Positions 1 through 12,433 of a stretch of 64,000 nt of DNA are shown one piece after another; the first letter of the stretch is position 1, and each line of letters opens with the position of its first letter. A program made the translations under genes and the position numbers. Below the pieces are notes generated by a model. The model ran no database searches. It was not told the origin of the DNA and saw only the letters and a list, made by a program, of their open reading frames with translations. The stretch is from Parascedosporium putredinis (Eukaryota; Ascomycota; Sordariomycetes; Microascales; Microascaceae): assembly GCA_949357655.1 (NCBI GenBank), contig CASHTG010000015.1, forward strand, positions 2,976,001 to 3,040,000, read 5' to 3'.

Positions 1-1462
1 CATTTGGGTAATTGAGCCAAGATCAATTGACCTACTCTGTGCACTTCTTCTCACTCAAGAATGAATTGGCGAATGGAGGGGATCAATAGATGGTTCTCGG
101 TAGGAGGCGAGCACGCCGCAAACGAAGTCGATGGCGTCGATGGTGTGCGCAAGTGGTGGCACCAACCCAACTCCCCTGGTCTTCCTCCAACTCAATTCTC
201 GCGTTTTCTTCTTCGAGAACAATCTTGTGCATTGCCCCATTTCATTGAACAGCCCTGAATGACCCAAGGGGGATCGATCGATCAGATTCCTTGTTGAGGG
301 CTTGAGGCCACTGCGCATGTCAACGCCAATGCTAATGCCAATGCCATCATCCTCAGGCCCAGCATTGTTGCCCACTGTGTCCAATACTCGTGTCAAGGAC
401 TGCGGGGTTCATTACGTTTCCTTTTGTCAATACCAAAACTCACAAAACCAGGGGCACCCACTGCCCAGCACCTTGGCACCCTAAGCACCTTCGTCCCAGG
501 CCTGTCACAATACCTAGAATCGCCTGGCGAAGCGCACCGGCGAACTTGTCGCAAGGAGCTCCCGCGACCTGGAGTGGTCACATTCCCCCTTGCGGAGACG
601 CAGGTGCGCCCCAAACCCGCAGAAACACGCACCACGAGGAGACCAGGTGGCCCCGTTTCCCCGCCTCGGTGAAAAACAAGGCGCCCTTGTTTCTTCTAAT
701 TTCTCCCAATCCCAAGAAAAGCCCGGCCATCAGCCATCCGCCATCCGCCATCCCCCTTCCCATTCTCAGGTGCCCCATTTTAGGCGCTTGCGTGCTGGTG
801 CCAATTGAGTACATGGACCCACGGATGTTCCTGTTCTGGGGTGGGTGGAGAAAAAAATTGCGTGCCCGTGTGATCTGGAAGCTGGGCGGCATGAGTCTTC
901 TTCTGGATTGAGAGGGGCAATAGGAGAACAGGACAAAGCACAGTGGGAAATGGTACAATTAGTGTACATGTGGAATAGAAGGAAAAAGAGAGGAAAGCGC
1001 TGGTGCCACTAGTTCAGCTCAGGTAAACAGCCCTGGTTGCCAAAGCACTGGTCCGTACCTGTATCCACGAGGAAAAGCTTTGCAGGCAGTTTTTTTCTTT
1101 TCCCTTTGGGGGCAAGTGAAGGCTGAGGGAGTCAGGCCTCTCGTCTTCCCGGGATCGTGAAACCGAAGTCGATATAACCCGCCGCCGCCGGCCTCATCAT
1201 TGTCCCCGATCAACTCTTTCGTTCCACTTTCAAGACAACCAAAGCATTCACCATCCTCCGCAAACTCCAGCAGCTACCTTCAAGAGAATCTTGGAATCAG
1301 TCAGATCTTCTTTTAAATATTCTTTTCTCCCATCTCACGTCCTACAAGTAGCTCCGTCTACAAGAAGATACCCACCCTCGCAACTTCAAAGTCTTTCGCG
1401 ACTCCAAACAAAATATACCCCTCCAACCCTCTCCCATCCTCCCGTTTACAACCACATCCAAA
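1..1462. other. Gene-free left edge and leader of the DUF3602 gene
   Basis: I see no protein-coding gene in these bases. Open frames on both strands are short, overlap one another and resemble no family. The last 300 bases (about 1160-1462) look like promoter and 5' leader of the gene starting at 1463: there is a TATA-like GATATAA near 1170, then a C/T- and CA-rich stretch without ATG close to the start, which is usual for highly expressed genes of filamentous fungi. The transcription start is inferred, not shown. Confidence 0.4.
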
Positions 1463-1924
1463 ATGATCGCTTCCTACGGTCGCGGCGGCGCGGGCAACAT
1501 GTCCAACAACCCCGTTTCTCCCCTCTCCTACAAAGACCTCCAGACGCCAACCCTCAAGACCTCGGTTTACACCACCGGCCGTGGTGGCTCCGGAAACATG
1601 GCCTCCAACAACGACCCCAAGGAGGCTCGTCTTCGTCAAGACGTTGAACCGTAAGTTTCCTCCAAATACTCGCTATTTTCACCCCATGCGACTGTGCAAG
1701 CATCAAGGTCAACTAGTTGCTAACATTTTATAAACAGTGTTGTCCGTCGACCAAGCGCCGGCGCCGTGTACGCTGGTCGTGGTGGTGCTGGTAACATCTT
1801 CCACAACGACGAGCTGACGCGAAGCAAGTCCGCCGAGTACGCCGTGGACGACACCTCTTCTGGCAAGAGCGTCAAGAGCCTTGATCTCTCATTCGCCAAC
1901 AAGTGGCTTCGTAGCAGGAAGTAA
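1463..1924 (+). CDS. Small DUF3602 (Par32-like) protein with three GRGGxGN repeats
   Basis: Two exons, 1463-1650 and 1738-1924, are joined over an 87-bp intron (donor GTAAGT, branch-like GCTAAC near 1719, acceptor ACAG) and give 124 residues. The protein carries the motif GRGG(A/S)GN three times: near residues 6-13, about 39-46 and in the second exon. This is the signature of the fungal DUF3602 family, to which yeast Par32 belongs. Par32 is a phosphoprotein that responds to TORC1 and acts on ammonium transporters. That role is known for yeast only and is not shown here. The rest is low-complexity, rich in Ser, Asn and Lys, with no signal peptide or membrane segment. The start follows CCAAA, a good fungal context, and is the first ATG of the frame. 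The gene has no frame break, unlike most others in the window. Confidence 0.85.
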
Positions 1925-2599
1925 ATACTCGCCGCTAGCTGTTGCCCATGCCGACCCATCTCTCGCGTCCCGCCCACCAACTCACTTCACACTATCTTCG
2001 GTATCGGCCATTCCTTTCGACCGATTGTTACGATCCCCAACTTGAATCGGAGTTCGACTGATTTACCTGCCTTTCCTTGACGAAACCCAACCCCTTTTGC
2101 GGTGTTTGCTTTATACCTCCGCCTACATCTACTCTGCGCCTGAACGCCAGTCTTTTCTTTTGTCTTTTTCTCTCTCTCGTTTTTTCCCTATTCCTTTTCC
2201 TCTCTTGAAGCCGGGAGTTGCTCTGGATGAAGCGTTGACTTTGAAAAAGCGAAATATGATACCACCACTGTCCCTTGTTGAATAATATGGAGGAAGAAAA
2301 GTTCTTTTTATAACCGGTGTTTTTTATGGGCCCTCCTTCTCGCCCCAAGTAGTGCAAACCCTTTGCCTTGAACGACTTTTGTACTCAATTCATATGATGG
2401 CCAGCTTATCAAACCTGTACTTTTTTAACGCTGTATCTCGGATGGTTTTTATTGTATTGATTGGATGGATGTATGTAACTTTTTACTTCTTTCCCAAATC
2501 TTAATGCGATTATGACTCGCGGCATCACAAACAGAATGCATGTCTACACGAGTTTCACAAATACCTAAGCAATCAGCTCGCATTCATGAGCTCTGTTCC
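1925..2599. other. Convergent 3' intergenic region
   Basis: This lies between the stop of the DUF3602 gene (+) and the stop of the uroporphyrinogen decarboxylase gene (-), so it should hold both 3' untranslated regions. It contains T-rich tracts (2150-2200, 2300-2330, 2420-2490). No further coding region or structural RNA is visible. Confidence 0.6.
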
Positions 2600-4003
2600 T
2601 TACGAGGAGGTCAAACGGTGAATTTCCTGGAAGAAGAACTTGAGGTCCTCCGGATTCACGCCGGGTGTAATTCCTAGTGACTTGTGAGCAAGGCTCTGAG
2701 TTGGAGATAGGAAGGGGGAACGAGCTTACCGTGACCCAAGTTTGCTATCCAGCCCTTCTTGCCCCCGCCAAAGCCTTCTACCATGTTCTCAACAGCCTTG
2801 GTGATGGCCTCCCTCGTACCGTATAGCACGCCGGGGTCGGCGTTACCTTGGAAGACGATAGGTCGGCTACCACGGATCTGCACTGCCTCGCGCGGATCTC
2901 GGAGCCAATCAAGACCGACAACATTGTAGCCTAGATCGCATACCGAGTCCAGCGCGAACCAAGCGCCCTTGGGGAACACGGTCATGGGAACGGGATCGAG
3001 CCCGAGTTCCTTGAGTCGGTTCGGAAGGTGTTGTGAGATGTACCGAAGGTAGGGCGCGGAAAACTCCTGGAACGAAGCCGGCGAGTGCTCGCCAGCCCAA
3101 GAGTCGAACACCATGACGAGCTACGGTGGAACGCAGAGTTGTGTTAGCTTAGATATTTCCAGGTACGGTTATCACCGTTGAAGAAGTAGCTTTGTAAACG
3201 AACCTGAGCGCCAGCCTTGACCTGCAAAGCAAGGTACTCGACGCAGATTTCCGTAATCTTTTGCAAAACCTTCTTCGACTGCTCAGGGTGTCGGTAGATC
3301 CAACGCTTGGACTCGGCGAACAACTTGGTACCACCGCCTTCAACCATGTAGCAAAATAGCGTCCAGGGAGCACCGCAGAATCCGATGAGGGGGACCCGTC
3401 CAGCGAGCTTCTTGCGGGTCAGGGTAATGGCCTTGTAGACGTAGTCGAGCTCCTGGGCAACGTCCACATTCTTCTCGAGGAGTTGGTTGTATTGGGGGTC
3501 TTCGGGGGACTTGAGAGGCTGAGGGAAATGGGGACCCTTCTTATCAATCATCTCGACAACCATTCCCATGGCCTGCGGCACCACGAGAATGTCCGAGAAG
3601 ATGATGGCGGCATCGATCAAGCCAGCGAAGCGCTCGATCGGTTGCAGCGTGATGGTTGATGCCACCTCCGGATCTCGGCAGCACTCAAAGAAGTCCCGTT
3701 TTCCCTTTGCTTCGTGGTATTCGGGCAGATATCTGCCGGCTACGGCGAGACCAAAAGTTTTTAGCAGTTGAATTACACCTTTGGAAAGGAGGGCAGGGGA
3801 GGGGCTCAAGAGCTTGGCTCAGCCTGCGCGGGCAGATATACCTTGTCGCATCACCCACATTGGAGGACGCTCAACCTCCTCGCCTGATTATAGTTAGCAA
3901 GCCAAATTCTAGTATCAATTCGCTGACTGTGGAAAAGCATTGGCCTACCCCAAGCAGCCCGGAGGAGCAAGTCATTCTTAAGTGGCTCGAAAGAGTGTTC
4001 CAT
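2600..4003 (-). CDS. hem12: Uroporphyrinogen decarboxylase (haem biosynthesis)
   Basis: Five exons on the minus strand: 4003-3949, 3883-3842, 3739-3204, 3120-2730 and 2673-2600. Every junction has GT-AG ends and keeps the frame, giving 365 residues, the normal length for the family. The enzyme removes the four acetate carboxyls of uroporphyrinogen III to give coproporphyrinogen III, a cytosolic step of haem synthesis. Visible signatures are MRQAGRYLPEY (substrate-binding Arg), IIFSDILVVPQ (catalytic Asp), GFCGAPWTLFCYMVEGG (Tyr site), VFDSWAG, and NLGHGITP near the end (His site). The start ATG at 4003 is followed by EHSFEPLKNDLLLRA, the usual N-terminus, without a transit peptide. The introns are 65, 102, 83 and 56 bp. 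The gene is intact and is divergent from the gene at 4560, so the two may share a promoter. Confidence 0.97.
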
Positions 4004-4559
4004 TGTGACAATTGTTGGGCTCTACTTTGCGTCTATCCAAGTGTGAAAAGGACTTTGAAGAAATCTACCAATATTCTCGACCTGAGGTTTTCTCGAGCCC
4101 CGCCAAGCACCGCATGGTTACAAGCTCTAGCACCCTCGGCCCCTCCTCCTCAAGCTTCTACCGATGCCCCGCGATTATGTCATGCCACCATCGATGGTCT
4201 TGACATGCACATGGTCTTCAGATCGGCGAGCTACCGCCTGTGGCTAGTGAGTGGCTGGGATTGGATGTGGCGGGTGGACCAGCGCTGTGTTAGTCATCGA
4301 CGAATTCACAATATATCCGAGTATCGCCCGGAACAATGAGCTCCGCTATCCAATCATTTCGGTTCTAATAAAAAGAATTGTCCCAAAGCTGTTCCACAGG
4401 AATTCGAGCAAACGAGACGATTAGATATACCCACGAACCTCGGCCTCCCTTCAAACGATTGTTATCATGCGCCGATGATTATACGACCTCGACCTCTGCA
4501 TACGGGAGCTGGACCTACCCCTTTTAGGCCAGCCCTCCGAGTGCCGCCGCCCATTTTCC
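4004..4559. promoter_or_regulatory. Divergent promoter region between hem12 and the helical-repeat gene
   Basis: This gap of about 550 bp separates two divergently transcribed genes, so it should carry both promoters. Short frames inside it resemble nothing known. I could not identify a specific operator or a convincing TATA box; an AT-rich stretch at about 4365-4430 is the most promoter-like part. The right boundary depends on the uncertain start of the neighbouring gene. Confidence 0.4.
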
Positions 4560-6669
4560 ATGTCTGTTCGTTCCTTCCGGGCACAGGTCTCTGGCCAGTG
4601 TGTCCGCCGGCAAGATGCCACGACGTCTGAGGGAATATGGATCACCAATTGCCTCCTAGCCCGCGCATTTGAGCGATATTGCACCGTTTCCACCGCGACT
4701 CGACGCCACGTCTCCTTTGTTCCCGGCCCGCTCGAGAGCCGGCGGCGCCTCGGCCGAAGGCACGCGACAGACCTGTACTCGTTTCAGTCGCAAGCCTCCT
4801 TGGCCCCCTGGGCCCTAGATATGCCAAAGGATCTCGATAAGTGGGTTTGGCAGGCCCCATCTCTGTTTGGGGACGGAAAGAGGAGGCTACGAACCCTCGA
4901 GAACCTGAGCCTAAAATATCCCGTTCATGGTCTCAATTTCTGGGAGACGTGCCGGTATGGTCTGGAATCTGGGATGATGCCACGCAGACAAGCCCCGGGG
5001 AATCCTTCTACGGTGATTCGAACTCCTCGTCTCTAAAATACAAACGGCTCAAGACGATTCGCTTCGCACACATATAGCGGCGTTCCTCGCGCGCATGCAA
5101 CAGCACGCTGAAGATGGGCATTTAACCACACATCACGTTCATCATGTCCTCAACACCCTCCCGGGACACTTGCTCCAGCGTCCGGGATCAGAAGCTCTAC
5201 TTGGAGACGTCCTCAGCTCGTTATGCACTGTCATCGCCTCATCATCCGGCGCCCTCGTTCCTCATCATTTTGAGGCGCGTTTCTGGAGCTGCCTGTTGGC
5301 AGAAGTGTCTTTCTTGAATGGAGAAGGGAACGCTTGCGATGTCTTTGAGCAGGTGATGCTTCTGGTGCCGGAGCAACATCTCAACTCCGTCCTTGCGTCG
5401 GCATATCTCGTCCTCGCTTCCATCTCCAGACCTCGTGGCAAGCCATGTCTCCCTCCCATACATCGCAAGCCGGGGTTGGAGAACGAGCTGCCTTTTCAAG
5501 ATAAGGCGGCGGCCCTTTCGCGGGGCTTAGCCCGCCTCTCATTTAGAAAACACCGCAAGATTTTCGAGGGTGTCCTTCATGCCAACGGACTGGCGCTGGG
5601 TTCGCCTGATTCGCGCATTCTTGGAGTATTCTGGCTCTCTGTTCTCGCCCGATGCCCTAAAGTGCCGTCTCAGTGGCTGTTTGGGGTCATGCATGGCTTA
5701 TTTCGCAACCGCCCGCGGCAAGACCGCCTCTCTGATATCGAGCTCTGCCAACTCTTAACCCTCGATTGCATGAGTCACGGCATTCTATCCGACCCTGCTG
5801 GACTGGCTGCGATGTTACCACTGTGCGAAAGCAAGCTTGCCACTGAGAGCGAGTTGGTTCTGGCGCGGTTTGCGCAGGCTGTCTGTGTAAGGTTACCTAG
5901 GAAAAGCCAGATGGGGGTTCTAACAAACCTGTGTCGGATGCTGCACTCGACGGGGCGGATGCCTGCGCTCGTCCGGTCTCTGGAGGCGCTGGCCACTACT
6001 CCCGAAACGCTGAGCGCGAGGCCCCTGGCCATGGTAGCAAAAGCTTGCAATGATCACAGGTTGGCCCTCACCTTGTATACGATTACCACGGAATATCCAC
6101 ACAAATTTTACGGGGTGCCAAGGGCGTCGCCAAGGTATGGGACTGGAGGCTCTGGTCTTCGTACATGGAGACGCTTATGGAAGATGAGTCCATCGATCGT
6201 CGGCAGCTCCGAGCTCTCCTCCACATCAAACCGCACTGGCGACCTCGGGGAGATGGCTGCCGCTCTACTCGAGCGAACCTTCATCTCACTTTACTTCTCT
6301 GGATGGCCTGACGGCGCCCAGAACCGCATCCAAACGAACTGTGGTTGCGATCGAGGAGACGGCCATGCAGATTACAAATGCCTGACCCGGGGAACTCCGG
6401 GGACGTTTGATAGGACAGGACTATACCTAGTGAGGAATCGGATTCAGTATCTGACACGGCATGGGGTCAAGCTAGGCCCTCGAATCCTCAACGCGTTGGC
6501 ACACCTGGTTACTCGCGATCTCGCAAATGGTCAACCGGGCCGAGGATCGCTGTTTCGATGGCTTCTCGATCTCATCGCTACTCATCAAGGGCCGGAGGCA
6601 GCTTCTACGGCTGGCCAAGAACTATTTCGATGGAGGGAAGTCAACCGCATGCTTCGGCGCGGAGAGTAG
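4560..6669 (+). CDS. Helical-repeat (PPR-like) protein, probably mitochondrial; frame broken
   Basis: No single frame spans the gene. An arginine-rich, transit-peptide-like start (from 4560) runs into a second frame (about 4890-5020), then a long frame from about 5017 to 6115 made of repeated amphipathic helices (for example RTHIAAFLARMQQHAEDG). Sense then passes to another frame at about 6118-6230 (VWDWRLWSSYMETLMEDE) and returns to the first for the C-terminus (about 6420-6669), rich in helices and ending RREVNRM-like. I recognise the style of fungal pentatricopeptide-like proteins of unknown role, with a conserved 'ACNDHR' segment followed by a Trp-rich one, but no canonical PPR motif is plain. 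No good GT-AG introns explain the switches. The gene is either a casualty of the 1-bp losses seen across the window or a real pseudogene. The exact start is uncertain. Confidence 0.4.
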
Positions 6670-8737
6670 AGCAAGGATGATTTGGGAATGGCATTACGGG
6701 GGTAGCAGATAGAGGGGGTACCTGTCTCGTTACAGCGAGATTTGTATAAACAAGCCCTAGCGAAGCGTATGGCGCTCGTCTAATAAGTAGACTTGCATTG
6801 AATGTAGTTAACAATGTATTAATGGAATCGGTCGCGCCGCGATTTCAAATCCTTTTTCGGTTATCTACTACCATCCACCATGTACCCTCTCTAGCAAGTT
6901 ACATGTTCCATGGAAAAAAAGGAGAAAGAAAAATTCATTCAATAGCCAAACTCGCCACGCCGGAATAGTGACATCAACCCGATATCTGCACTCCAGGCTA
7001 GACTCCTTCTATGTATAGTAAGCTTGGAGTTGTTTGGGTTTTCAGGAGCAAGCGTACGAGTCCTGTTCTAAGATTGTCTCCAGGGCGCTCTTCCGGACCG
7101 ATTAATCCTAGTGCAAACTACTTTCCACCAAGGGGAAAACGGCCAGGGAGAGTATTATGTTCCGACCGCTTGGGAATTAATAAGGTGTGGAGGGGGTGCG
7201 GGGATGGGGTGTTGCCCCGGGCGAGCCCCCGTCTTCGTCATCGCCAACGAAGACGTCTATAGTAGGGAATGGTTTCAAAAACACGAGATGCACGAGCCTT
7301 TGTTGCCCATCCGAATAGCAAAGGGAATTCACGAGCCTAGAACCATCATTACGCAACTGGCCCAAGTTGGCATGTGCCAAAATGCATCGGGATAATCAAA
7401 CGTCCACTAGAAGAAAAAGAATTTCATGACACCTTCCTGGTCTAGCCCGGATGAGCCAAGCCTAAAATACTGGCCCAGGGGGAGGAAGAAGAAGAAAGAT
7501 GTGAAAACAAGGCCAGCGGCTAAGAACAGGGGCATTAATCTCAAGAGTACTTGCACCTGAATATAGGGATGCATCAATGGATCCATGTAAGGATGCCGGC
7601 ACTGAGACCGCATCGCGCTACATTTGACCGGGCTCCGGGATCCTCCGGCCAGGGGGACGCTCGCGGTGCGGGCGCTGGCTGCGAGGGGCGTAGTCCACTT
7701 ATACTCCATGGAGCGCCGGGGCTACCAAGCGATGCACGTAACAATCGCAACCACACCCATCACCATTAGGCCGACGAGGCAATGAGACGGTAGTAGCCAA
7801 AACCTTTCTTTTCTCCTATGGAGTATTCCCATCCCATCCATCCATCCGCGGTGTTTTGGGAGGCCTGGGTAAGGGCGGCGGCTAGTTCCCTCCCATGTCA
7901 AGAGTAACGTGGCACACATATACAACCGCGGGAGAGCCTCAATAAAGATTAGGTGGATGGATAAACGGGTGGATTCCGAGCCCCCGACATTTGATACACC
8001 AAGCCTACGTGCGTAGGGTCGAGTGGGATTCGTGGAGCCCTTTCTTGGCCCTGCCCTCCCCCTCCTTTCCCCTTCTCTTCCTCCCCTCGTTTAGCAGTAT
8101 CCCTTCTCTTCTTTTCTCGCCTTCTTCTCGTGCCCTCTTCTTCCTGTTCAGGAGGGGATGTGGGATGAGCAGCAGAAGCAGAAGAGTCTGATGTGTTGAG
8201 GAGATACGCTCATCAATGGAGACCTCTTTTAAAGAATGATCATCCACTCTGGTTCTGCCTCATAGATGAAGGATTTGTCGTTAGCGTAGTTCGTGCTTGC
8301 TTGCCACGTGGACCTCCAAGACGCCTAAAGTGCTCGCCCAATTGCGCGGTGCGGAGCCGCGGTTCGAGTTCAACATTGGTTTTCCTTGCTCGCTTGACTA
8401 AAACTGGGGCAGAACCGCTTCGCCTGTGGCAGGTTCGACGGGTCGTTTAAAAGTTCTCATGCGTCGTGGATCCGCAGGAACCATGGATACTGCTCGTCGC
8501 CATCCGCAACTTTCTCCCAACTGGGAACGGACCTGGTTGCCCATTAAACGGGGCCGAACGACGCAAGAGCCCCAAGACCTTCTTCGTGAGCGACCGGACG
8601 AGCGGAGTGGTAATGTTTAGGTTCCGTCGATCAGTTTGCTCTTTGCTTTATCCGCAGCAACTCCCGGGGACGAGAAGGGGTGGTGAACGGCTAAGAGGTT
8701 AGTGGGCACAGACTGTCACTTGATAGTCTCGCCCGCA

Positions 8738-8756
8738 CATTCAACGACGTTGAATG
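8738..8756. repeat. Short perfect inverted repeat (8-bp arms, 3-bp spacer)
   Basis: CATTCAAC and GTTGAATG face each other across GAC. The arms are perfectly complementary. This could be a binding site for a dimeric regulator or chance; no gene lies close by. Confidence 0.5.
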
Positions 8757-11160
8757 AAGAGATCGATCGTTGGACCAATCCCATTCATTGGGGGCCACAA
8801 ATCAGCCTCTGTGCTTCGGATGACCGACGGCAGAGGTTGTCGTGAAGCTCAATTCATCCATCGATCCTTCTTTACGTCCTAAAGTAACATGAAAAGGGTG
8901 GGTGAGTGTTGGAGGGCTTAATTGATCCATTGATTATCAATTTTCCTTGCTCCCCGTTCCTTGCGAACCGTGTAGGTCGGCAGCTAGGCCCGGGAACCCC
9001 CCTCTTCCTGGCCCACCCTACCTTCTGTTCATTTCTTCATCAAGATCTTTTCTCCTTCGAGGAGGGATTTGGGGGCTGTTTGGCCCTCAGGCTTCGTCCA
9101 AGTCAAGCAAATGATCCCTGCAGATCAGCGCCTCTCAGGTTCATGGGTGCGAGGAATAAAGTGTGCCAGAATGAGGCGAGGCAGCCGAGCGTTTGACGTT
9201 GGCACAGCTTCATCATAAAGTTATGCCAAGAATGTACGTGCAGCTGGTGCACGGATTTCCCACATGAGACGCGTAGCTCAGAGGGATTCATAAAGCTACT
9301 CTCAACTGTCAGCGCATAGAACAGATTTCGTTCTCCCTGACCCAGCGAAACCTCTTCTCGAACAGTCGAGAACCGCATTAAACCAAAGACATTGATTGTA
9401 GAAAACAGAAAACGGGGGTAATAGAGCATGACGACTTATATCAGGGGAACATATACATCCATGGATCATGGATATATCAATAAGTTACAGGGAGACCAGG
9501 ATGGGCATCGATTGGATCGATGTGCCGAATCGCGGGCCCACAGCGGCGCAGGCTGCACACTTTCAGACCTTGCACGAACATAGAGAGGAACGGTGGGGCT
9601 CGGGAACGGGCAATCTTGCCATGTGGCAACGAACCAAACACCCATTTATCTTGATTAACACCCTTTTTTCCAGAGTCTTGCTCCTTTTATCACAAGACAA
9701 CTTGAAACCCACTTGGACGGCATCCTCGCACATTGAGGGCGCAGACGGTTTCGCAACACACTGAAAGTATATTCTCGTGTTGGCGCCGGGCACGCCCGTC
9801 TGGTCTGGATATCGGACTCCCCGTAGCTTTGGCCGATGCGAATTGGTTCATTTTTTCGGGACTTGGGAACCATGTAGACTTTTGCTTACACTGCGGACGC
9901 GGGGAGAAAAAGATGGGAGATGGAGGAGGAGCAAGGAATATCCAGAGGCCTTCCTTTCCATTGGCTTTCTCATTTGTCCTGTCGGCCCGCGCAGCTCCTA
10001 CATGTAATTATCAGAGGCCGCCTGCCATATCGCGACCTCTTGGCTAACATGTACAAGGAGATCAGACCCTAACATGGGACCTTGGTGAGATTGCAGAGTT
10101 GCCTTCACCCGGAGAAGCAGAAGATGGCGTCCCGCGGATCCTCATTGCCTCGTAGCCAACATTAACCCCCGAGAGAGCTTGACTATCTTCTCGCGGCCGC
10201 GATCGGTACAAGGTGGGTCGTTTTGGTGGTCTTTCGCCCGCAGCCCTAGTTTCAGCATTCATTTGGGGCGATGCCACCGAGGCAGGGACCATCTCCACTT
10301 GCGCCTCAACTTAAGCAATATCAGCCAACTTTTTCAAATCCGCAGGAGATCTACCGGCGCACCAGCTACTAAAAGGGCATCTCTTGAACTTTTCGCAATA
10401 GAGGGTGAGAAGGAGCATATCGTCTTGCGGCGGGATCGGGCGCGGGCGACTTGAGCCTGTGCCCGTGCGTGCGGTCAAATCAAATGGCCATTACGGAGCA
10501 AATGCCCACATTCCATCTTGCGACATGCTCCAGACAAGCTTTGTTCGTTTGCGCGGCTCTTCATCCAGGAATCGTTGCTGCAAATATCTCAGATGTGCGT
10601 GACCGGGTGCCTAGTTCCGAAGTGTTCTGCCTCCTGGGTTTCACGATGATGGCTTGCTGAATGTGGGCATTTCGCCCGGGCTTGGGGGCGAGGGAGACTT
10701 CAATGTCCAGATCTCGTCTGCTGCTTGCTATCGCTGGTACGGTTTCTGATCCACAAAGCCGACCTGAATCCTGAGTCTTTGTTGGCCATCAGCCCCCGAA
10801 AGCGTGATCGACTCACCAAGTATTGGGCATTGTCAAATTCAGACGACACCTCGGCAACCGAGATGAAGATCTTGGACAAATGGAACAAACATCACAAAAG
10901 CACCGCCTATTGCCGAACTGATCTCATCCGCTTGTGGCGCCTTGACCAAAGTTGACCCGGAATGGCACCCTCCACCCTCCTGTCTCCTGCCTCCTACCTT
11001 CTGACTTATTCATGCGGTTCTCGAGAAGAATGGAGAGAGCATGGCAAATCCTACAATCAGTCTGTTTGATTTCCTTCATCACTTGCCATGCTTTCTACGA
11101 GTGACTTCAGGTTCATCCCATTTCCCTCCCGCATCCGGCATCCCTCATCCCGCCCTCCTT

Positions 11161-11202
11161 CCCTTCTGCTCCCTCCCTTTTGCTCCCTCCCTTCTGCTCC
11201 TT
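11161..11202. repeat. 14-bp pyrimidine tandem repeat, three copies
   Basis: Three successive copies of a unit close to CCCTTCTGCTCCCT start at 11161, 11175 and 11189 with one or two differences each, inside a longer C/T-rich tract. It is a simple minisatellite. Confidence 0.8.
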
Positions 11203-11508
11203 CCCTTCCCTTCTAGGGGACTTGCAAGTTTCCTTCCACCCACTTTTGCGGGGCCCACTCTTGACGAAGCATGGGCAGGAAGGTTCAACAGTCTAAAGTG
11301 TTCAAATAACGCTTCTCGTAGTCTTGACGTTCTATCGCAGACCGGACTTCCCTGTTTGATCCTGCCGTCTGCAGCCCCTAGGTTTAGCGACGGAAGGCGC
11401 GAACCCTTGATTCGTCTAAACTCGCTGACGTAGAGGAGGGTACGTTGACAAGCAATAGTTGACAGGCGCGCCTTTTATTAGTGCTCCTTATCCGACAAGG
11501 TGATCCAT

Positions 11509-11543
11509 ATGGATCCAATGGATCCATGGATGGATGGATAGAT
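11509..11543. repeat. ATGGATCC/ATGGATGG-rich cluster
   Basis: The stretch contains two ATGGATCCA units followed by ATGGATGGATGG. The same ATGGATCC core recurs in other gene-free parts of the window (7578, 41389, 41651, 53180, 53585). Confidence 0.7.
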
Positions 11544-12433
11544 CAATGATATCGTCAAGGACGTTTTTAGGTACCTTTATCACTTTAAATCACCATATTC
11601 CCACTGCACTTACACAGCCTACAACCGCCCACTACATCCAGCAGACACCACCCTCACGCGGCCTACTATAGCCTCCCACCCCTTGCCGTACTTCTTACTG
11701 CCCCGACGCACCGTAGATCCACATCCCCCTCTCTCTCTCTCTTCCCTCCTCTCGTGCCATCGAACCAAACTTGATCACTGGCGGGATCGATATCCATTCT
11801 CCCATCCCCGGCTTCTGTTCGATCCCTTGAGGTGGGGTGCAGGTATCAGGTTCATGCACTCATCCGCAGCCCTACCGAGGTAGAAGGAATTGCGCTACCA
11901 ATAAGCGCAATTAGAGCCCCTGAGCCCTAAATTGCTAACTTCCGAAGCCTCTCGTATGCTACCTGAGCTATTGCCGCAACTTCCATGTATGATAGAGCTT
12001 CGTGTGCGTGTCCCTGGGAAGCCAAAATAAAGGAGGGGAGGCCGAAAGGCCCGAGTTCCTTACGTGCGTAAGAGTCTTCTTACTACGCACAACCCCTCCC
12101 CCACCACCATCTGAGAAACCAATTATGACATGAGGGGAGAAGGGAATTAGGTACGCGAGTACCCAGCCTAACCGGGACATATCGCGGACGAACTACCTTA
12201 GAAGAGGGAAGAAACAAAAAAGAAATACACTATATCAAGCAAGACGCCAGGTTTCCACTCCATCATCAATGGAAACAAACAACAGTGCATTAGCTTATAA
12301 GGAGCCTAGGGGGACTAGAATCCAAGTGTAAGCCATCATCTTCTATCTTTATTATAAGTGTCCCTTTTTCCCAAGAGCAATCTAATCAAAAGACTAAACA
12401 CGCCGTCTTGCTGAATTAGTCTCATCTAGACCC

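Larger units (their letters stand above)
6670..12433. other. 5.8-kb intergenic region without a recognised gene
   Basis: No open frame here shows a domain, a consistent intron structure or fungal coding style. Non-coding structure that can be seen includes a long pyrimidine-rich stretch at about 8040-8150, an inverted repeat at 8738-8756, a 14-bp tandem repeat at 11161-11202, and a GGATCC/ATGGAT-rich cluster at 11509-11543. Pyrimidine tracts are common in fungal promoters, but the nearest gene downstream is 4 kb away. The last few hundred bases should hold the promoter of the transcription factor gene at 12434. Confidence 0.5.
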
